Shown here: positions 1 to 7,079 of the stretch, in pieces
Layout: each line of letters begins with the position of its first letter
Numbering within the stretch: position 1 is the first letter of the stretch
Assembly: GCA_047630355.1 (NCBI GenBank)
Contig: JBLHXN010000105.1
Location: 1-12,722, forward strand
Reading direction: 5' to 3'
Source of the DNA: JANQUM01 sp047630355
GTDB taxonomy: Bacteria; Bacteroidota; Bacteroidia; Cytophagales; Spirosomataceae
Length of the DNA stretch: 12,722 nucleotides
Translations under genes and position numbers: made by a program
The notes under the pieces: generated by a model
Seen by the model: only the letters and a program-made list of their open reading frames with translations
What the model was told of the DNA's origin: nothing
Database searches by the model: none

Positions 1-409
1 TTTCATGCAAGATGGGAAGCTAAAGTATCAGTTTTGTTATTTCAATAATATTGGCATCAATGAAGCAAACTTAGGTGTAAAAGTAAATTTTCTCCTTTGT
101 GAACAGACTGATGCAAATGAAAAAAAACAATGTTTTCATGGATAACATCATTGCCTGTTTCGACCCAAAATGTAGTCGGATTAATGAAAGCGGGCAGGGC
201 TCGGTGGAAGATAGAAAACGAAACCTTTAAATACCCTAAAAAACCAAGGGTATCGTTTTGAACACAACTTTGGGCATGGACATCAAAACCTTTCATGTGT
301 ATTTGCACACCTCATGTTATTGGCTTTTCAATCTGACCAAATTTTACAGCGTTGCTCTAACATTTTTCGTAAAGTATGGAAAGAAATAAGAACTAAATCT
401 AAACTTTAG
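1..409 (+). pseudogene. DDE transposase remnant, C-terminal part, frameshifted
   Basis: Three segments in changing frames read together as the C-terminal end of an IS4/ISNCY-like DDE transposase. From base 8 there is ...LGVKVNFLLCEQ..., which hits TAA at 143-145. The sense then continues from 139 in another frame as WITSLP...AGRARWKIENETF. A single extra base at 229 moves it to NTLKNQGYRFEHNFGHG..., which ends at the TAG at 407-409. The RWKIENETF block holds the expected catalytic glutamate region, and 'GYxFEHNFGHG' is a block I recognise from this transposase type. At least two frameshifts make it non-functional. The 5' part lies outside the window, so it may be a whole decayed insertion sequence or only a tail. 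The exact IS family is uncertain, because the usual Y-2-R-3-E-6-K spacing of IS4 is not met exactly. The open frame on the opposite strand at 57-308 is a shadow of it. Confidence 0.75.
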
Positions 410-415
410 TTCATG

Positions 416-432
416 ATAAAAGCGGCTTTTAT
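416..432. repeat. Perfect short palindrome after transposase remnant
   Basis: ATAAAAGC and GCTTTTAT are perfect inverted arms around a single central G, seven bases after the transposase stop codon. It may be a transposase terminator or lie near the IS end. It has no T-tract, and no terminal inverted repeat partner can be sought because the other IS end is outside the window. Confidence 0.4.
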
Positions 433-469
433 GCTAAAAAAATATGCCCATTTTAAAGAAACCTATTTC

Positions 470-880
470 GATATCGCCGTCCAATTTAACGTTAAATTAG
501 AATGAAATCGCCAAAGTGGGAATTGCTGATTACCAATCAAAATTGGCTCAGGTGATATACACGTATTAGCTGGCGAAAAAACTTACCGAAACTCTAATAA
601 CCGTAAATTGTATTAGAGTGACGAATGTTAAAATTAACCTCGGCCGTTACCCAAACTTATCGGGTTTCATGAAGTTTTTGTACGCAAAAAACGTAGGTTT
701 TCTGTTTCGCCCGATGAAATGGCGAAAACATACACGTATCTGGCAACATCGCCGGACTTAATTGGCGTTAGTGGAAAATACTTCAACGAAAAGAATAGAA
801 TGGTTGATTCATCATCGTACAGTGAAAATGAACACAACATTAAGGTATTGATGGATTTGACTGCGACGTATTTGTCATGA
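470..880 (+). pseudogene. Short-chain dehydrogenase/reductase remnant, C-terminal half
   Basis: Reading from 525 gives ADYQSKLAQVIYTY, then a TAG at 567-569, then LAKKLTETLITVNCIRVTNV..NLGRYPNLSGFMKFLYA..., and after a frameshift near 705 SPDEMAKTYTYLATSPDLIGVSGKYF...TYLS, ending at the TGA at 878-880. This is the second half of an SDR (Rossmann-fold NAD(P)-dependent oxidoreductase). It contains the catalytic YxxxK region (one residue short here: Y-Q-S-K), the 'ITVNC..' strand after the active site, and the C-terminal 'YLATSP...GVSGKYF' block of retinol-dehydrogenase-like members. The nucleotide-binding N-terminal half with TGxxxGxG is missing. The left boundary is approximate: IAVQFNVKLE just upstream (about 474-507) may belong to it. 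One nonsense codon, one frameshift, a lost residue at the active site and the missing N-terminus make it dead. Truncation by the neighbouring transposase insertion is plausible but inferred. Confidence 0.7.
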
Positions 881-920
881 AGAAAAACCCCTTCAGCAGT
901 TAAGCTGATGAGATTTTTCT
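881..920 (-). terminator. Rho-independent terminator of the chbG-like/S10/Gfo operon
   Basis: Arms 883-897 and 904-918 enclose a six-base loop. In the minus-strand transcript all 15 positions pair except one A.A mismatch, counting two G:U wobbles, and the 3' arm ends in UUUUUCU. On the plus strand the wobble positions become C.A mismatches, so the structure works best for the minus-strand operon, whose last stop codon is at 936-938, 16 bases upstream. Confidence 0.8.
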
Positions 921-935
921 ATGATGCTAAATAAC

Positions 936-2246
936 TTAAACCGCAATCGTCTTTCCCGGTACAGCAATCGGATAAAGTCCGTTTTCGTCGGGTAAAACTT
1001 TAGGTAAAGTATCCCACGTATAAGCGTCGGGTTGAAGATCGATTTTTGAATTCATGGCTTCGTCCCACGTGACTTTCTTACCAGAGTACGTTGCCATTCT
1101 ACCCATAATTGCGGTCATAGTAGCAATTGCCCCACGCTCGGCATTATTGATGGGTTTATCGTTCACAATGTGATCGAAAAGCACATCGTGTTCTACCTGA
1201 TACGGGTTTTTATCTTCCCGCCCGCGGTGTCGCCAAAGCGAGTTTCCTTTCAAATCCACTATTTTCCCTTCGGTAGCACGTCCTTTTGTTCCGACTAAAT
1301 GTTCCGAAACGTTAGCAACCGTTCCCGGTTGGTGGCGGCACTGACTATCGAGAATCATGCCGTCGGGATATTCAAATTGTACTACGTGGTGATCAAATAT
1401 TTCACCATATTTTTTACCCGTCCTGACTTCACGCCCGCCAATGCCGATTGCCTCAACGGGATGAGCACCTTTAAACCAGTTAATTACGTCAATATTATGA
1501 ATGTGCTGCTCATTGATATGATCTCCGCAGAGCCAGTTGAAATAATACCAGTTTCGCATTTGGTATTCCATTTCGGTCATTTGTGGTTCACGTTCTTTCA
1601 CCCAAACGCCATCGTTGTTCCAGTAAGCACGAGCCGAGACAATATCACCAATCATTCCCTGATCAACCACGCGGTCGTAAGTTTCAAGATAAGAGGTTTG
1701 GTAATGGCGTTGCAACCCAAGAACTACTTTTAGATTTTTCTTTTTTGATTCTTCAGCGGCAGCTAAAACTCTCCGAATACCAACGGCATCAGTTGCCACG
1801 GGTTTTTCCATGAAAATGTGTTTTCCTTGTCGTACGGCTTCCTCGAAGTGAATGGGACGGAAACCAGGAGGTGTTGTCAAAATAACTACATCGGCAAGAG
1901 CAATGGCTTTTTTATAACCGTCAAAACCAGTGAATTTGTTTTCTTCGGGAACCGCAATTCTGCTTACTAAAGAGCCTTTCTTGGCTTCTTTGAGAGAAGC
2001 TAAACAGCCGTCTAATCGGTCGCGGAAGGCATCCGCCATTGCCACAAGTTTGACGTTTTCTTTCACAGAAAGTGCCTGAGCGGTGGCTCCGGTTCCCCGC
2101 CCTCCACAGCCAATAACAGCAATTTTCAATTCATCAGCAGCTCCCACGTACGCACTTGCAGATGCGGGTAAACTGAATAAGGAAGCTCCGCCCACCACGG
2201 CAGCGGATGTCTTCACGAAGTCTCTTCGGGTAAGGTTGTTTTTCAT
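936..2246 (-). CDS. Tat-exported Gfo/Idh/MocA family oxidoreductase
   Basis: A predicted NAD(P)-dependent sugar dehydrogenase or related enzyme of 436 residues acting in the periplasm. The frame is open 33 codons further up, but the start at 2246 is chosen because it puts a twin-arginine signal at the very N-terminus: TRRDFVK (residues 6-12), then a hydrophobic stretch and ASA-type cleavage near 28-34. Tat export fits a cofactor-binding protein that folds before transport. The Rossmann fold starts at KIAVIGCGGRGTG (41-53). The EKP signature of the family is at 147-149, whose lysine is the usual catalytic or cofactor-contact residue. A GDHINEQHIHNID segment (241-253) in the C-terminal domain carries the histidines expected near the substrate. 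The substrate cannot be named; in Bacteroidota such proteins are often linked to glycoside or inositol breakdown. It is the last gene of a three-gene minus-strand operon, 119 bases after the S10 peptidase gene. The gap holds an 8-bp inverted repeat (2319-2326/2343-2350) without a T-tract. Confidence 0.88.
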   Translation of the reverse strand: MKNNLTRRDFVKTSAAVVGGASLFSLPASASAYVGAADELKIAVIGCGGRGTGATAQALSVKENVKLVAMADAFRDRLDGCLASLKEAKKGSLVSRIAVPEENKFTGFDGYKKAIALADVVILTTPPGFRPIHFEEAVRQGKHIFMEKPVATDAVGIRRVLAAAEESKKKNLKVVLGLQRHYQTSYLETYDRVVDQGMIGDIVSARAYWNNDGVWVKEREPQMTEMEYQMRNWYYFNWLCGDHINEQHIHNIDVINWFKGAHPVEAIGIGGREVRTGKKYGEIFDHHVVQFEYPDGMILDSQCRHQPGTVANVSEHLVGTKGRATEGKIVDLKGNSLWRHRGREDKNPYQVEHDVLFDHIVNDKPINNAERGAIATMTAIMGRMATYSGKKVTWDEAMNSKIDLQPDAYTWDTLPKVLPDENGLYPIAVPGKTIAV

Positions 2247-2365
2247 TTTTTTAGATTGAATAGTTGAATTTACCCGTAAGATAGTAATAATGTTCTCTTT
2301 ATGGTAGCTGATAGCATAGAGAAGTGTAACGACTACCGCAATCACTTCTCATTGCTGCTTTTCAC

Positions 2366-3853
2366 TCAATACTTCGCGGATTTACCGTTCGGGTTTGTGG
2401 ATTTAATAAACTTCCGGATATCGTCATTGGCGGTTTTTAAATCCTCTTTCCGCAAGTACATCATGTGTCCGCTTCGGTAGCCCTTAAAACTCAGTCGGTC
2501 TTTCATTTTACCGCTCGGATCAAGTTGCCACATGCTGTATTTAGTATTGAAATAATTTGTTGCCCCATCAAAATATCCGGCTTGATACATGACATGCATG
2601 TAGGGGTTCTGTGCCATTGCTTGACGGAGGTTATCCCGCGTGTTATTGTTCTCATTATTCCACGGACTTACGTTTCCGAACATGTTGTATTGCAAATCCG
2701 TCCTGAAATTCAAATGCTCCCGAACGTATTGATTTATTGCCGGAGTAAAAGAATGCAGCCAAGACGTAAGTTCGGGATTAAAGTCGGTGCGTTCGCCGCC
2801 ATCGCTTTTATCAATTCCCAAGTAGCGAGAATCTAATCTTCCGATCGTCATTCCATCACGGTCACGAAGGAGTTCTTTCCAGAAAAAAGAAGTCTCAATA
2901 TCTAAGTTTCGTTGCAAAATAACTTTCTGAGAGAGACCCGTAAATCGTGCCATTTTCTCGGCGATTTCATTCTTTTTTTCGGGAGAAATAAAACCACCTA
3001 AAGTTAGAGCGGGAGATAACTCATTAATGGTAAAACTCTCGGCTTCGGGTAAAACTTCCTCTAAATCCTTTGCCTGTAAATCTGCGGGAAGCATTTTGTG
3101 ATACCACGCCGCCGCCGTAAAATACGGCAGGTTCAACGCCGAGGCAAGCGGAGCGTCTGTTCCGTAAATGAGGTAATCAGCGGGAGAAACCATGATAATT
3201 CCGTTGAGGTACATCCACGCATTTTGTTGCAGTTTAAAAGCAAGCCCGGCAACCCGCGTTCCGCCGTAACTTTCACCAATCATATATTTTGGGGAAGTCC
3301 AGCGTTCGGCACGGGTAACGAAGGTATTCAGCCAATCGGCTAAGTATTCAATGTCAGCGTTTATTCCGAAAAACTTCTCTTTCTGCACCTCTTTCCCGCT
3401 CATCGGAATGGTGCGGGAATAGCCCGTATTCACGGGATTTACGTACACAATATCCGCAACATCCAGAATGGAGTACGGATTATCTTTGTAACCGTAAGGC
3501 TGCACGGGAAAACCTTCGTCGTCAATATTCAACACTTTTGGTCCAGTATAGGCAAGGTGCATCCAGACCGATGCCGAACCGGGGCCACCATTGAACGAAA
3601 TTAGCAACGGACGTTCCCCGATATTCTTCACGTCGCTTCGTTTATAATACGTATAATACAACGAGGCAATGGGTTTACCATTTTCATCCCAAACGGGTTG
3701 AAAACCAGTTGTGGCGGTGTAGGGAAATGATTCCCCGTTAATATTCGCCGAATGTTTGGTGATAATAGTAGTATCAACCGGAACGTGAAGGCTGTGTTGT
3801 GCCGACGCAAAGAACGTCACGCAAATAAGTGAGATAACAATTAAGTATTTCAT
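2366..3853 (-). CDS. S10 family serine carboxypeptidase, secreted
   Basis: A 495-residue alpha/beta-hydrolase of peptidase family S10, which removes C-terminal amino acids from peptides, usually at acid pH. A Sec signal peptide covers residues 1-18 (MKYLIVISLICVTFFASA). The oxyanion-hole block SFNGGPGSAS is at 86-95. The nucleophile is Ser195 in IGESYGG. The triad is completed by Asp at about 429 in YQAGYFDGATNYF and His463 in YRSGHMMY. All key residues are present and the length is typical of bacterial S10 members. It is the middle gene of the operon, 46 bases after the ChbG-like gene, with no promoter I can recognise in that gap. Co-transcription with a putative sugar deacetylase and an oxidoreductase suggests use of exported peptide or glycopeptide material, which is inference. 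Confidence 0.93.
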   Translation of the reverse strand: MKYLIVISLICVTFFASAQHSLHVPVDTTIITKHSANINGESFPYTATTGFQPVWDENGKPIASLYYTYYKRSDVKNIGERPLLISFNGGPGSASVWMHLAYTGPKVLNIDDEGFPVQPYGYKDNPYSILDVADIVYVNPVNTGYSRTIPMSGKEVQKEKFFGINADIEYLADWLNTFVTRAERWTSPKYMIGESYGGTRVAGLAFKLQQNAWMYLNGIIMVSPADYLIYGTDAPLASALNLPYFTAAAWYHKMLPADLQAKDLEEVLPEAESFTINELSPALTLGGFISPEKKNEIAEKMARFTGLSQKVILQRNLDIETSFFWKELLRDRDGMTIGRLDSRYLGIDKSDGGERTDFNPELTSWLHSFTPAINQYVREHLNFRTDLQYNMFGNVSPWNNENNNTRDNLRQAMAQNPYMHVMYQAGYFDGATNYFNTKYSMWQLDPSGKMKDRLSFKGYRSGHMMYLRKEDLKTANDDIRKFIKSTNPNGKSAKY

Positions 3854-3899
3854 TTTACGAAGGTTATGGTTGTCTATTCTATTATCTTGATTCTATAAC

Positions 3900-4886
3900 T
3901 CATTTTACCGCATCACGGCGTTTTTTGGCTTCCCGCCAAGTTGTCAAAACGATGTTATTATCCATCAGGTATTTCTTAAAATCCGAGTCCATCATCGCGA
4001 GCATATCGCCTTTGCGATTTGTTCCCGAATCAGAAACATGTTCAAAAACCTCCGTTGGCCACGTGCAGTGCATGATTACCATCGTCAAACCTGGTTTTAA
4101 CGAACCAATCGTTTTGATATACTTCTCCGTTTTGAAGGCTTGCAATTCATCATCCGAAACGTTTTCTTCACCTTTCCAACCGTAAGAAACATTGTGAAGA
4201 TCATCCAGAACCGGAAGTCCGGAGTTCCAAAGTTGTTGCCCAATCTTTGTGGTAATTTCAGACGTTAAACCCGTTGAACCCGCAGTTTCCATAATCATCG
4301 TATTGTGTCCACCGGGAAACATAACAGGGATATTTTCTTCCATGCCCACTTTGAGATAGCGTTCCAAGAAGTCTTGCTTTGCGAAGAGTGTTCCCATGTG
4401 TGAATCAAGGTGCGTTGGCTCCCACCCCATCGTTCGGGAGCGGTCCAGTTGGGCACGAATTTCGGTTTCGATTTCGTCAGCAGTGGCGTTTTTTGCTGTT
4501 CCCGTTACACTTGACCATAATGCACCTTCTTTATCCACTAATCCCGGCACAGAGGGTTTTCCGGCGAGCGGTCCCCAGCGGTAATTATCCCACTCAGAAG
4601 TTAACGTCAGGTGAAGTCCAGCATCGGTTTCGGGGTACTTTTCGAGATATTTGAAGAATCCGGGAATCCACGAACAAGGCATCATCATAGATAATGAATT
4701 TGCCACGCCTTCTTCCATAGCTTTAATTGCTCCGAGGTTGGAATCGTAACTCATTCCCACATCATCTACGTGAAGAATCAGTACTTTCGCCCCTTTGGGG
4801 TAGCCGAGCTTCTCGGCGTAGGTTTGCTGCGAAAAAACGGACAGCGTTGATAAAACTAAAAACAGTGTGAGGGTAATTCGAATCAT
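3900..4886 (-). CDS. ChbG/YdjC-like polysaccharide deacetylase, secreted
   Basis: A 328-residue member of the YdjC/ChbG family: metal-dependent enzymes that remove acetyl groups from small sugars such as chito-oligosaccharides. Visible metal and catalytic residues are the Asp pair D41-D42 in LHVDDVGMS, H92 in GLHLTLTSEW, and H159-x-D161-S-H163 in THLDSHMG. The frame is open eight codons further up (to 4910), but the start at 4886 is preferred. It begins directly with a Sec signal peptide (MIRITLTLFLVLSTLSVFSQ), and a promoter -7 element overlaps the longer start. E. coli ChbG is cytoplasmic, so the signal peptide here points to a periplasmic or surface role, as in many Bacteroidota homologues. 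It is the first gene of the operon with the S10 peptidase and the Gfo/Idh/MocA oxidoreductase. The actual substrate is unknown. Confidence 0.88.
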   Translation of the reverse strand: MIRITLTLFLVLSTLSVFSQQTYAEKLGYPKGAKVLILHVDDVGMSYDSNLGAIKAMEEGVANSLSMMMPCSWIPGFFKYLEKYPETDAGLHLTLTSEWDNYRWGPLAGKPSVPGLVDKEGALWSSVTGTAKNATADEIETEIRAQLDRSRTMGWEPTHLDSHMGTLFAKQDFLERYLKVGMEENIPVMFPGGHNTMIMETAGSTGLTSEITTKIGQQLWNSGLPVLDDLHNVSYGWKGEENVSDDELQAFKTEKYIKTIGSLKPGLTMVIMHCTWPTEVFEHVSDSGTNRKGDMLAMMDSDFKKYLMDNNIVLTTWREAKKRRDAVK

Positions 4887-4907
4887 TTTTTGTTGGGTTG
4901 AATAATT

Positions 4908-4936
4908 CAAAAATAAGGAATTCTTTATGATTTAAA
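4908..4936 (-). promoter_or_regulatory. Putative Bacteroidota promoter for the ChbG-like operon
   Basis: On the minus strand TATTTTTG (4908-4915) fits the -7 box TAnnTTTG, with TTTA (4933-4936) 17 bases upstream as an imperfect -33 box. The start codon at 4886 lies 21 bases below the -7 box, giving a very short leader, which supports the internal start of the downstream gene. Confidence 0.45.
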
Positions 4937-4977
4937 TAACCTGTTAGTTTCATTAAAAGTCATCACACCCTTATCAA

Positions 4978-5160
4978 AGCGTAAAGTTTAAAATAACTTC
5001 CATATTCTTTGTTTTGATACAAAGAACCAAAAATCAAGGTTTTATCCATTTCTTTACGCTACAAGAACAACAAAATCCTAAATTTTATAAACTCACTGAG
5101 TTCAAACAGCATAAAATTCTTAACGAATTTAGTCATTCTTTCACTAAAATGGATGAGACC
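4978..5160. repeat. Nested palindromic intergenic repeat (MITE/REP-like)
   Basis: Several inverted repeats overlap in one non-coding stretch. AGCGTAAAG (4978-4986) matches CTTTACGCT (5052-5060). CTTTG (5008-5012) is repeated inverted as CAAAG ten bases on. GGTTTTATCCATTT (5038-5051) matches AAATGGATGAGACC (5147-5160) with two differences. AATTTTAT (5081-5088) matches ATAAAATT (5111-5118), with AACTCACTGAGTT between them. The piece 'ATACAAAGAACCAAAAATCAAGG' resembles, from memory, a sequence scattered between genes in Cytophagales genomes. No open frame crosses it. The boundaries are uncertain, and I saw no clear target-site duplication. Confidence 0.55.
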
Positions 5161-5188
5161 AATTGTGTCTATTTTTGAATGGTTTGGT

Positions 5189-5788
5189 TCAAAATCGGTA
5201 CTTCAAATGTTCAGGCAATGGAATACCCTTACTCAATTCATCGACGATTGGGACAAGCCGTTTAATGGGTATCGAGATTAAGCCCGACCAAGTGGGCCAT
5301 GCTTCATCTTATTTTTCGTCAATGGATTCTCTGGTACGCATTTTTACGGATGCTTCGCTGACTTCAAGTTCAAGTAACATCGTTTTGTTTACTTCTGATT
5401 TCTTCATCGGACGAAGATAATCCCAGCTATTCAGTACGATTTTCTCGGTCAGTTCTTTAAAGAAATGAAATTTGGCATCATAATCGTCAATTCTGACGGC
5501 GTTGGAGAAAAGCCTAAACGAACGGTAATTTACCGAATGATTAAACGCCGACTTTGCTACTAATCATCCACGAGCATCACCGAAATTCCGCTTTCTATCT
5601 GCCGCAAAAAATGACTCCCGACCGAGCCGTGGATATACAATTTATCCGCTTTTCTGACGAACGCCGTTGGAATACGAAACGGTGTAAAATAGGGCTTCGT
5701 ATAGAATGAGGTACGCCGTTACTTCGTCGTATTGCATCAATCTATTACCATAGCGACTAGCGGCGGTCTTTGGGGTTTTATTGAGCAT
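5189..5788 (-). pseudogene. Pyridoxamine 5'-phosphate oxidase-like flavin-binding protein, broken
   Basis: Reading the minus strand from the ATG at 5788 gives MLNKTPKTAASRYGNRLMQYDEVTAYLI..., the usual start of pyridoxamine-5'-phosphate-oxidase-like (NimA-type, FMN-binding) proteins. It then runs into a stop near 5641. A second frame continues with DKLYIHGSVGSHFLRQIESG and stops near 5563. A third continues with VAKSAFNHSVNYRSF...LTEKIVLNSWDYLRPMKKSEVNKT...VKMRTRE and stops near 5309. A last one gives DEAWPTWSGLISIPI...LPEHLKYRF with a stop at 5189-5191. The blocks stand in family order over about 200 residues, nearly full length. About ten residues before 'DKLYIHGS' are missing, which is a deletion in a conserved strand. 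At least three frameshifts make it dead, while the neighbouring genes are intact, so decay is likelier than poor sequencing. An intact relative would bind FMN and probably reduce a small molecule. Confidence 0.82.
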
Positions 5789-5851
5789 TGTATCTTAGTT
5801 GATGAATTTTCAGTAAAGATAATCGCAAATACTTAGCAATTCAAGAAAAGC

Positions 5852-5883
5852 ATTGCGGCGTAATTACTCTTATGATACCTTTG
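5852..5883 (+). promoter_or_regulatory. Bacteroidota promoter ahead of the DUF4494 gene
   Basis: ATTG (5852-5855), 20 bases, then TACCTTTG (5876-5883) fits the -33/-7 pattern TTTG-N17-23-TAnnTTTG of the Bacteroidota housekeeping sigma factor. Transcription would start near 5889, leaving a leader of about 78 bases before the ATG at 5967. The leader carries a weak CCCTT...AAGGG stem. Confidence 0.6.
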
Positions 5884-5966
5884 TAACCCTTGAATTTGAA
5901 AAGGGAAAAAGATGTTCAGAAAGTGAACTTTAAACAAAAAACACAATAACTTAAAAACTCAAAGAA

Positions 5967-6458
5967 ATGGCACAGTGGTTTCAGGCAAATATCAGATATA
6001 CTCAACAAGACGATCAGGGCAAACAAAAAACCGTAAATGAAGTGTACCTCTTTGATTCGGTTTCGTACACAGACGCCGAGGCAAAAACTTACGCATTTGT
6101 GGCTCAAAACTGGCCGGATTTTCAGCTAATCAGCATCAAGCGTTTAAAAATGCAAGAAGTATTTTTTGTAGAAAACGGAGCAGAGCTTTGGTTTAAAGCA
6201 AAAGTACAATACATCACATTCGATGAAAAGTCTCAGAGTGAGAAGAAAACGGCGTATAATATGCTTATCAACGCCGAGAACATAAAAGACGCGTACGATT
6301 TAATGCGTGAACGCCTCGGTCCGATTAATGATTACATCATCAGCGATATTAATTCAACTAATATTCTGGAAGTAGTTCCGTACGAAAACATTGAAGATAA
6401 AGTAGCAGCGGGAAAACTCACACCGCTCTCTGAGATTGACGTTCCGGTAACTGATTAA
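5967..6458 (+). CDS. DUF4494 domain protein
   Basis: 163 residues beginning MAQWFQANIRYTQQDDQGKQKTVNEVYLFDSVSYTDAE. I recognise this as the DUF4494 family, found in Bacteroidota and without a known function. The N-terminal half has the family's pattern of beta strands: residues 3-11 are W-F-x-A-x-I-R-Y, followed by 'VNEVYLFDSVSYTDAEA' and then 'WPDFQLISIKRLKMQEVFF'. There is no signal peptide or membrane segment, so it should be cytoplasmic. The acidic, strand-rich sequence suggests a binding protein, not an enzyme, but that is only an impression. It has its own promoter, stands alone, and ends in twin hairpins facing the convergent NlpC/P60 gene. Confidence 0.9.
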   Translation: MAQWFQANIRYTQQDDQGKQKTVNEVYLFDSVSYTDAEAKTYAFVAQNWPDFQLISIKRLKMQEVFFVENGAELWFKAKVQYITFDEKSQSEKKTAYNMLINAENIKDAYDLMRERLGPINDYIISDINSTNILEVVPYENIEDKVAAGKLTPLSEIDVPVTD

Positions 6459-6467
6459 TTTAGTTTT

Positions 6468-6491
6468 TACTACCGATAACTATCGGTAGTA
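6468..6491. terminator. Perfect 11-bp hairpin after the DUF4494 gene
   Basis: TACTACCGATA and TATCGGTAGTA are perfect arms separated by two bases, nine bases after the DUF4494 stop. There is no T-tract after it on either strand (it is preceded by TTTTT on the plus strand), so it may act as a 3'-end stabiliser or a weak terminator. Confidence 0.45.
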
Positions 6492-6492
6492 G

Positions 6493-6527
6493 GTTGAGCC
6501 AAGGCGTAAACAGCGACTTGGCTCAAC
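6493..6527. terminator. Second perfect 11-bp hairpin between convergent genes
   Basis: GTTGAGCCAAG (6493-6503) and CTTGGCTCAAC (6517-6527) pair perfectly around a 13-base loop. It lies between two convergent genes and could serve both, but it has no T-tract, so classical intrinsic termination is not assured. Confidence 0.5.
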
Positions 6528-6554
6528 TAAGACTAAACATCTTACTAATAATAG

Positions 6555-7079
6555 TTAATACCCGAAATCTTTCAGAGCGTCAATAACACGTTTTACGCCC
6601 ACAAAGCGATCGGTGAAGTAGCTCTCGCTGAGGTAATCGTACGTGACGCCGCGACTTGTAGAAGCATGAATAAACCGGATACCGTCCTCATCGTTCGAAA
6701 CAATGATTCCGACGTGACCAACAGGGGCATTGTCTCGGCGGCTTGTGGAGAAAAATATCAAATCACCAACGTACGCTTGTTGAATGTCCACATCGTAGCC
6801 AATTTCTGAAAGCTGTCGGCTGTTATGCGAAAGCGGCATATCAAACCTGGCGAACACATAACGCACAAAACCCGAGCAGTCAAACCCATTGGGTTGAGTT
6901 CCGCCCCAAACATACGGGACTCCCATGAATTTTTTAGCATATTTTGTGAGTTGTTGTACAAGGTGAACGTAAGGGTCTTTTATAACTTCCTCAACCGGAT
7001 TGTCAAAAACGGGCGTTGCATTTGAAGTAAAACTTAAAGACAAAAAAGCGGCAAAACTAATAACGAAAAACTTTTGCAT
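6555..7079 (-). CDS. NlpC/P60 (C40) cell-wall peptidase, secreted
   Basis: A 174-residue cysteine peptidase that cuts peptide stems of peptidoglycan, typically the D-Glu/meso-Dap bond. A Sec signal peptide (MQKFFVISFAAFLSLSFTSNA, 1-21) fixes the start at 7079; the frame is open 26 codons further up but that part looks non-coding. The papain-like domain covers about 40-170. GVPYVWGGTQPNGFDCSGFVRY (53-74) has the nucleophile Cys68, GHVGIIV (121-127) has His122, and FIHAS (136-140) supplies the third polar residue, His138. All catalytic positions are present. It is a minimal enzyme with no SH3 or LysM binding domain. It lies divergent to an M23 peptidase gene 196 bases away. Confidence 0.93.
   Translation of the reverse strand: MQKFFVISFAAFLSLSFTSNATPVFDNPVEEVIKDPYVHLVQQLTKYAKKFMGVPYVWGGTQPNGFDCSGFVRYVFARFDMPLSHNSRQLSEIGYDVDIQQAYVGDLIFFSTSRRDNAPVGHVGIIVSNDEDGIRFIHASTSRGVTYDYLSESYFTDRFVGVKRVIDALKDFGY

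Noticed and set aside
57..308. Minus-strand open frame of 83 codons
   Set aside because: It is the shadow of the transposase remnant, whose blocks are on the plus strand.
2247..2345. N-terminal extension of the Gfo/Idh/MocA protein by 33 residues
   Set aside because: It would bury the twin-arginine signal inside the protein and it covers an inverted repeat; the ATG at 2246 is the natural start.
5163..5420. Plus-strand frame of 85 codons
   Set aside because: Shadow of the PNPOx-like pseudogene, whose family motifs read on the minus strand.
5884..5966. Riboswitch or other structured RNA in the DUF4494 leader
   Set aside because: Only a weak five-base-pair stem is visible; there are no conserved riboswitch core elements.
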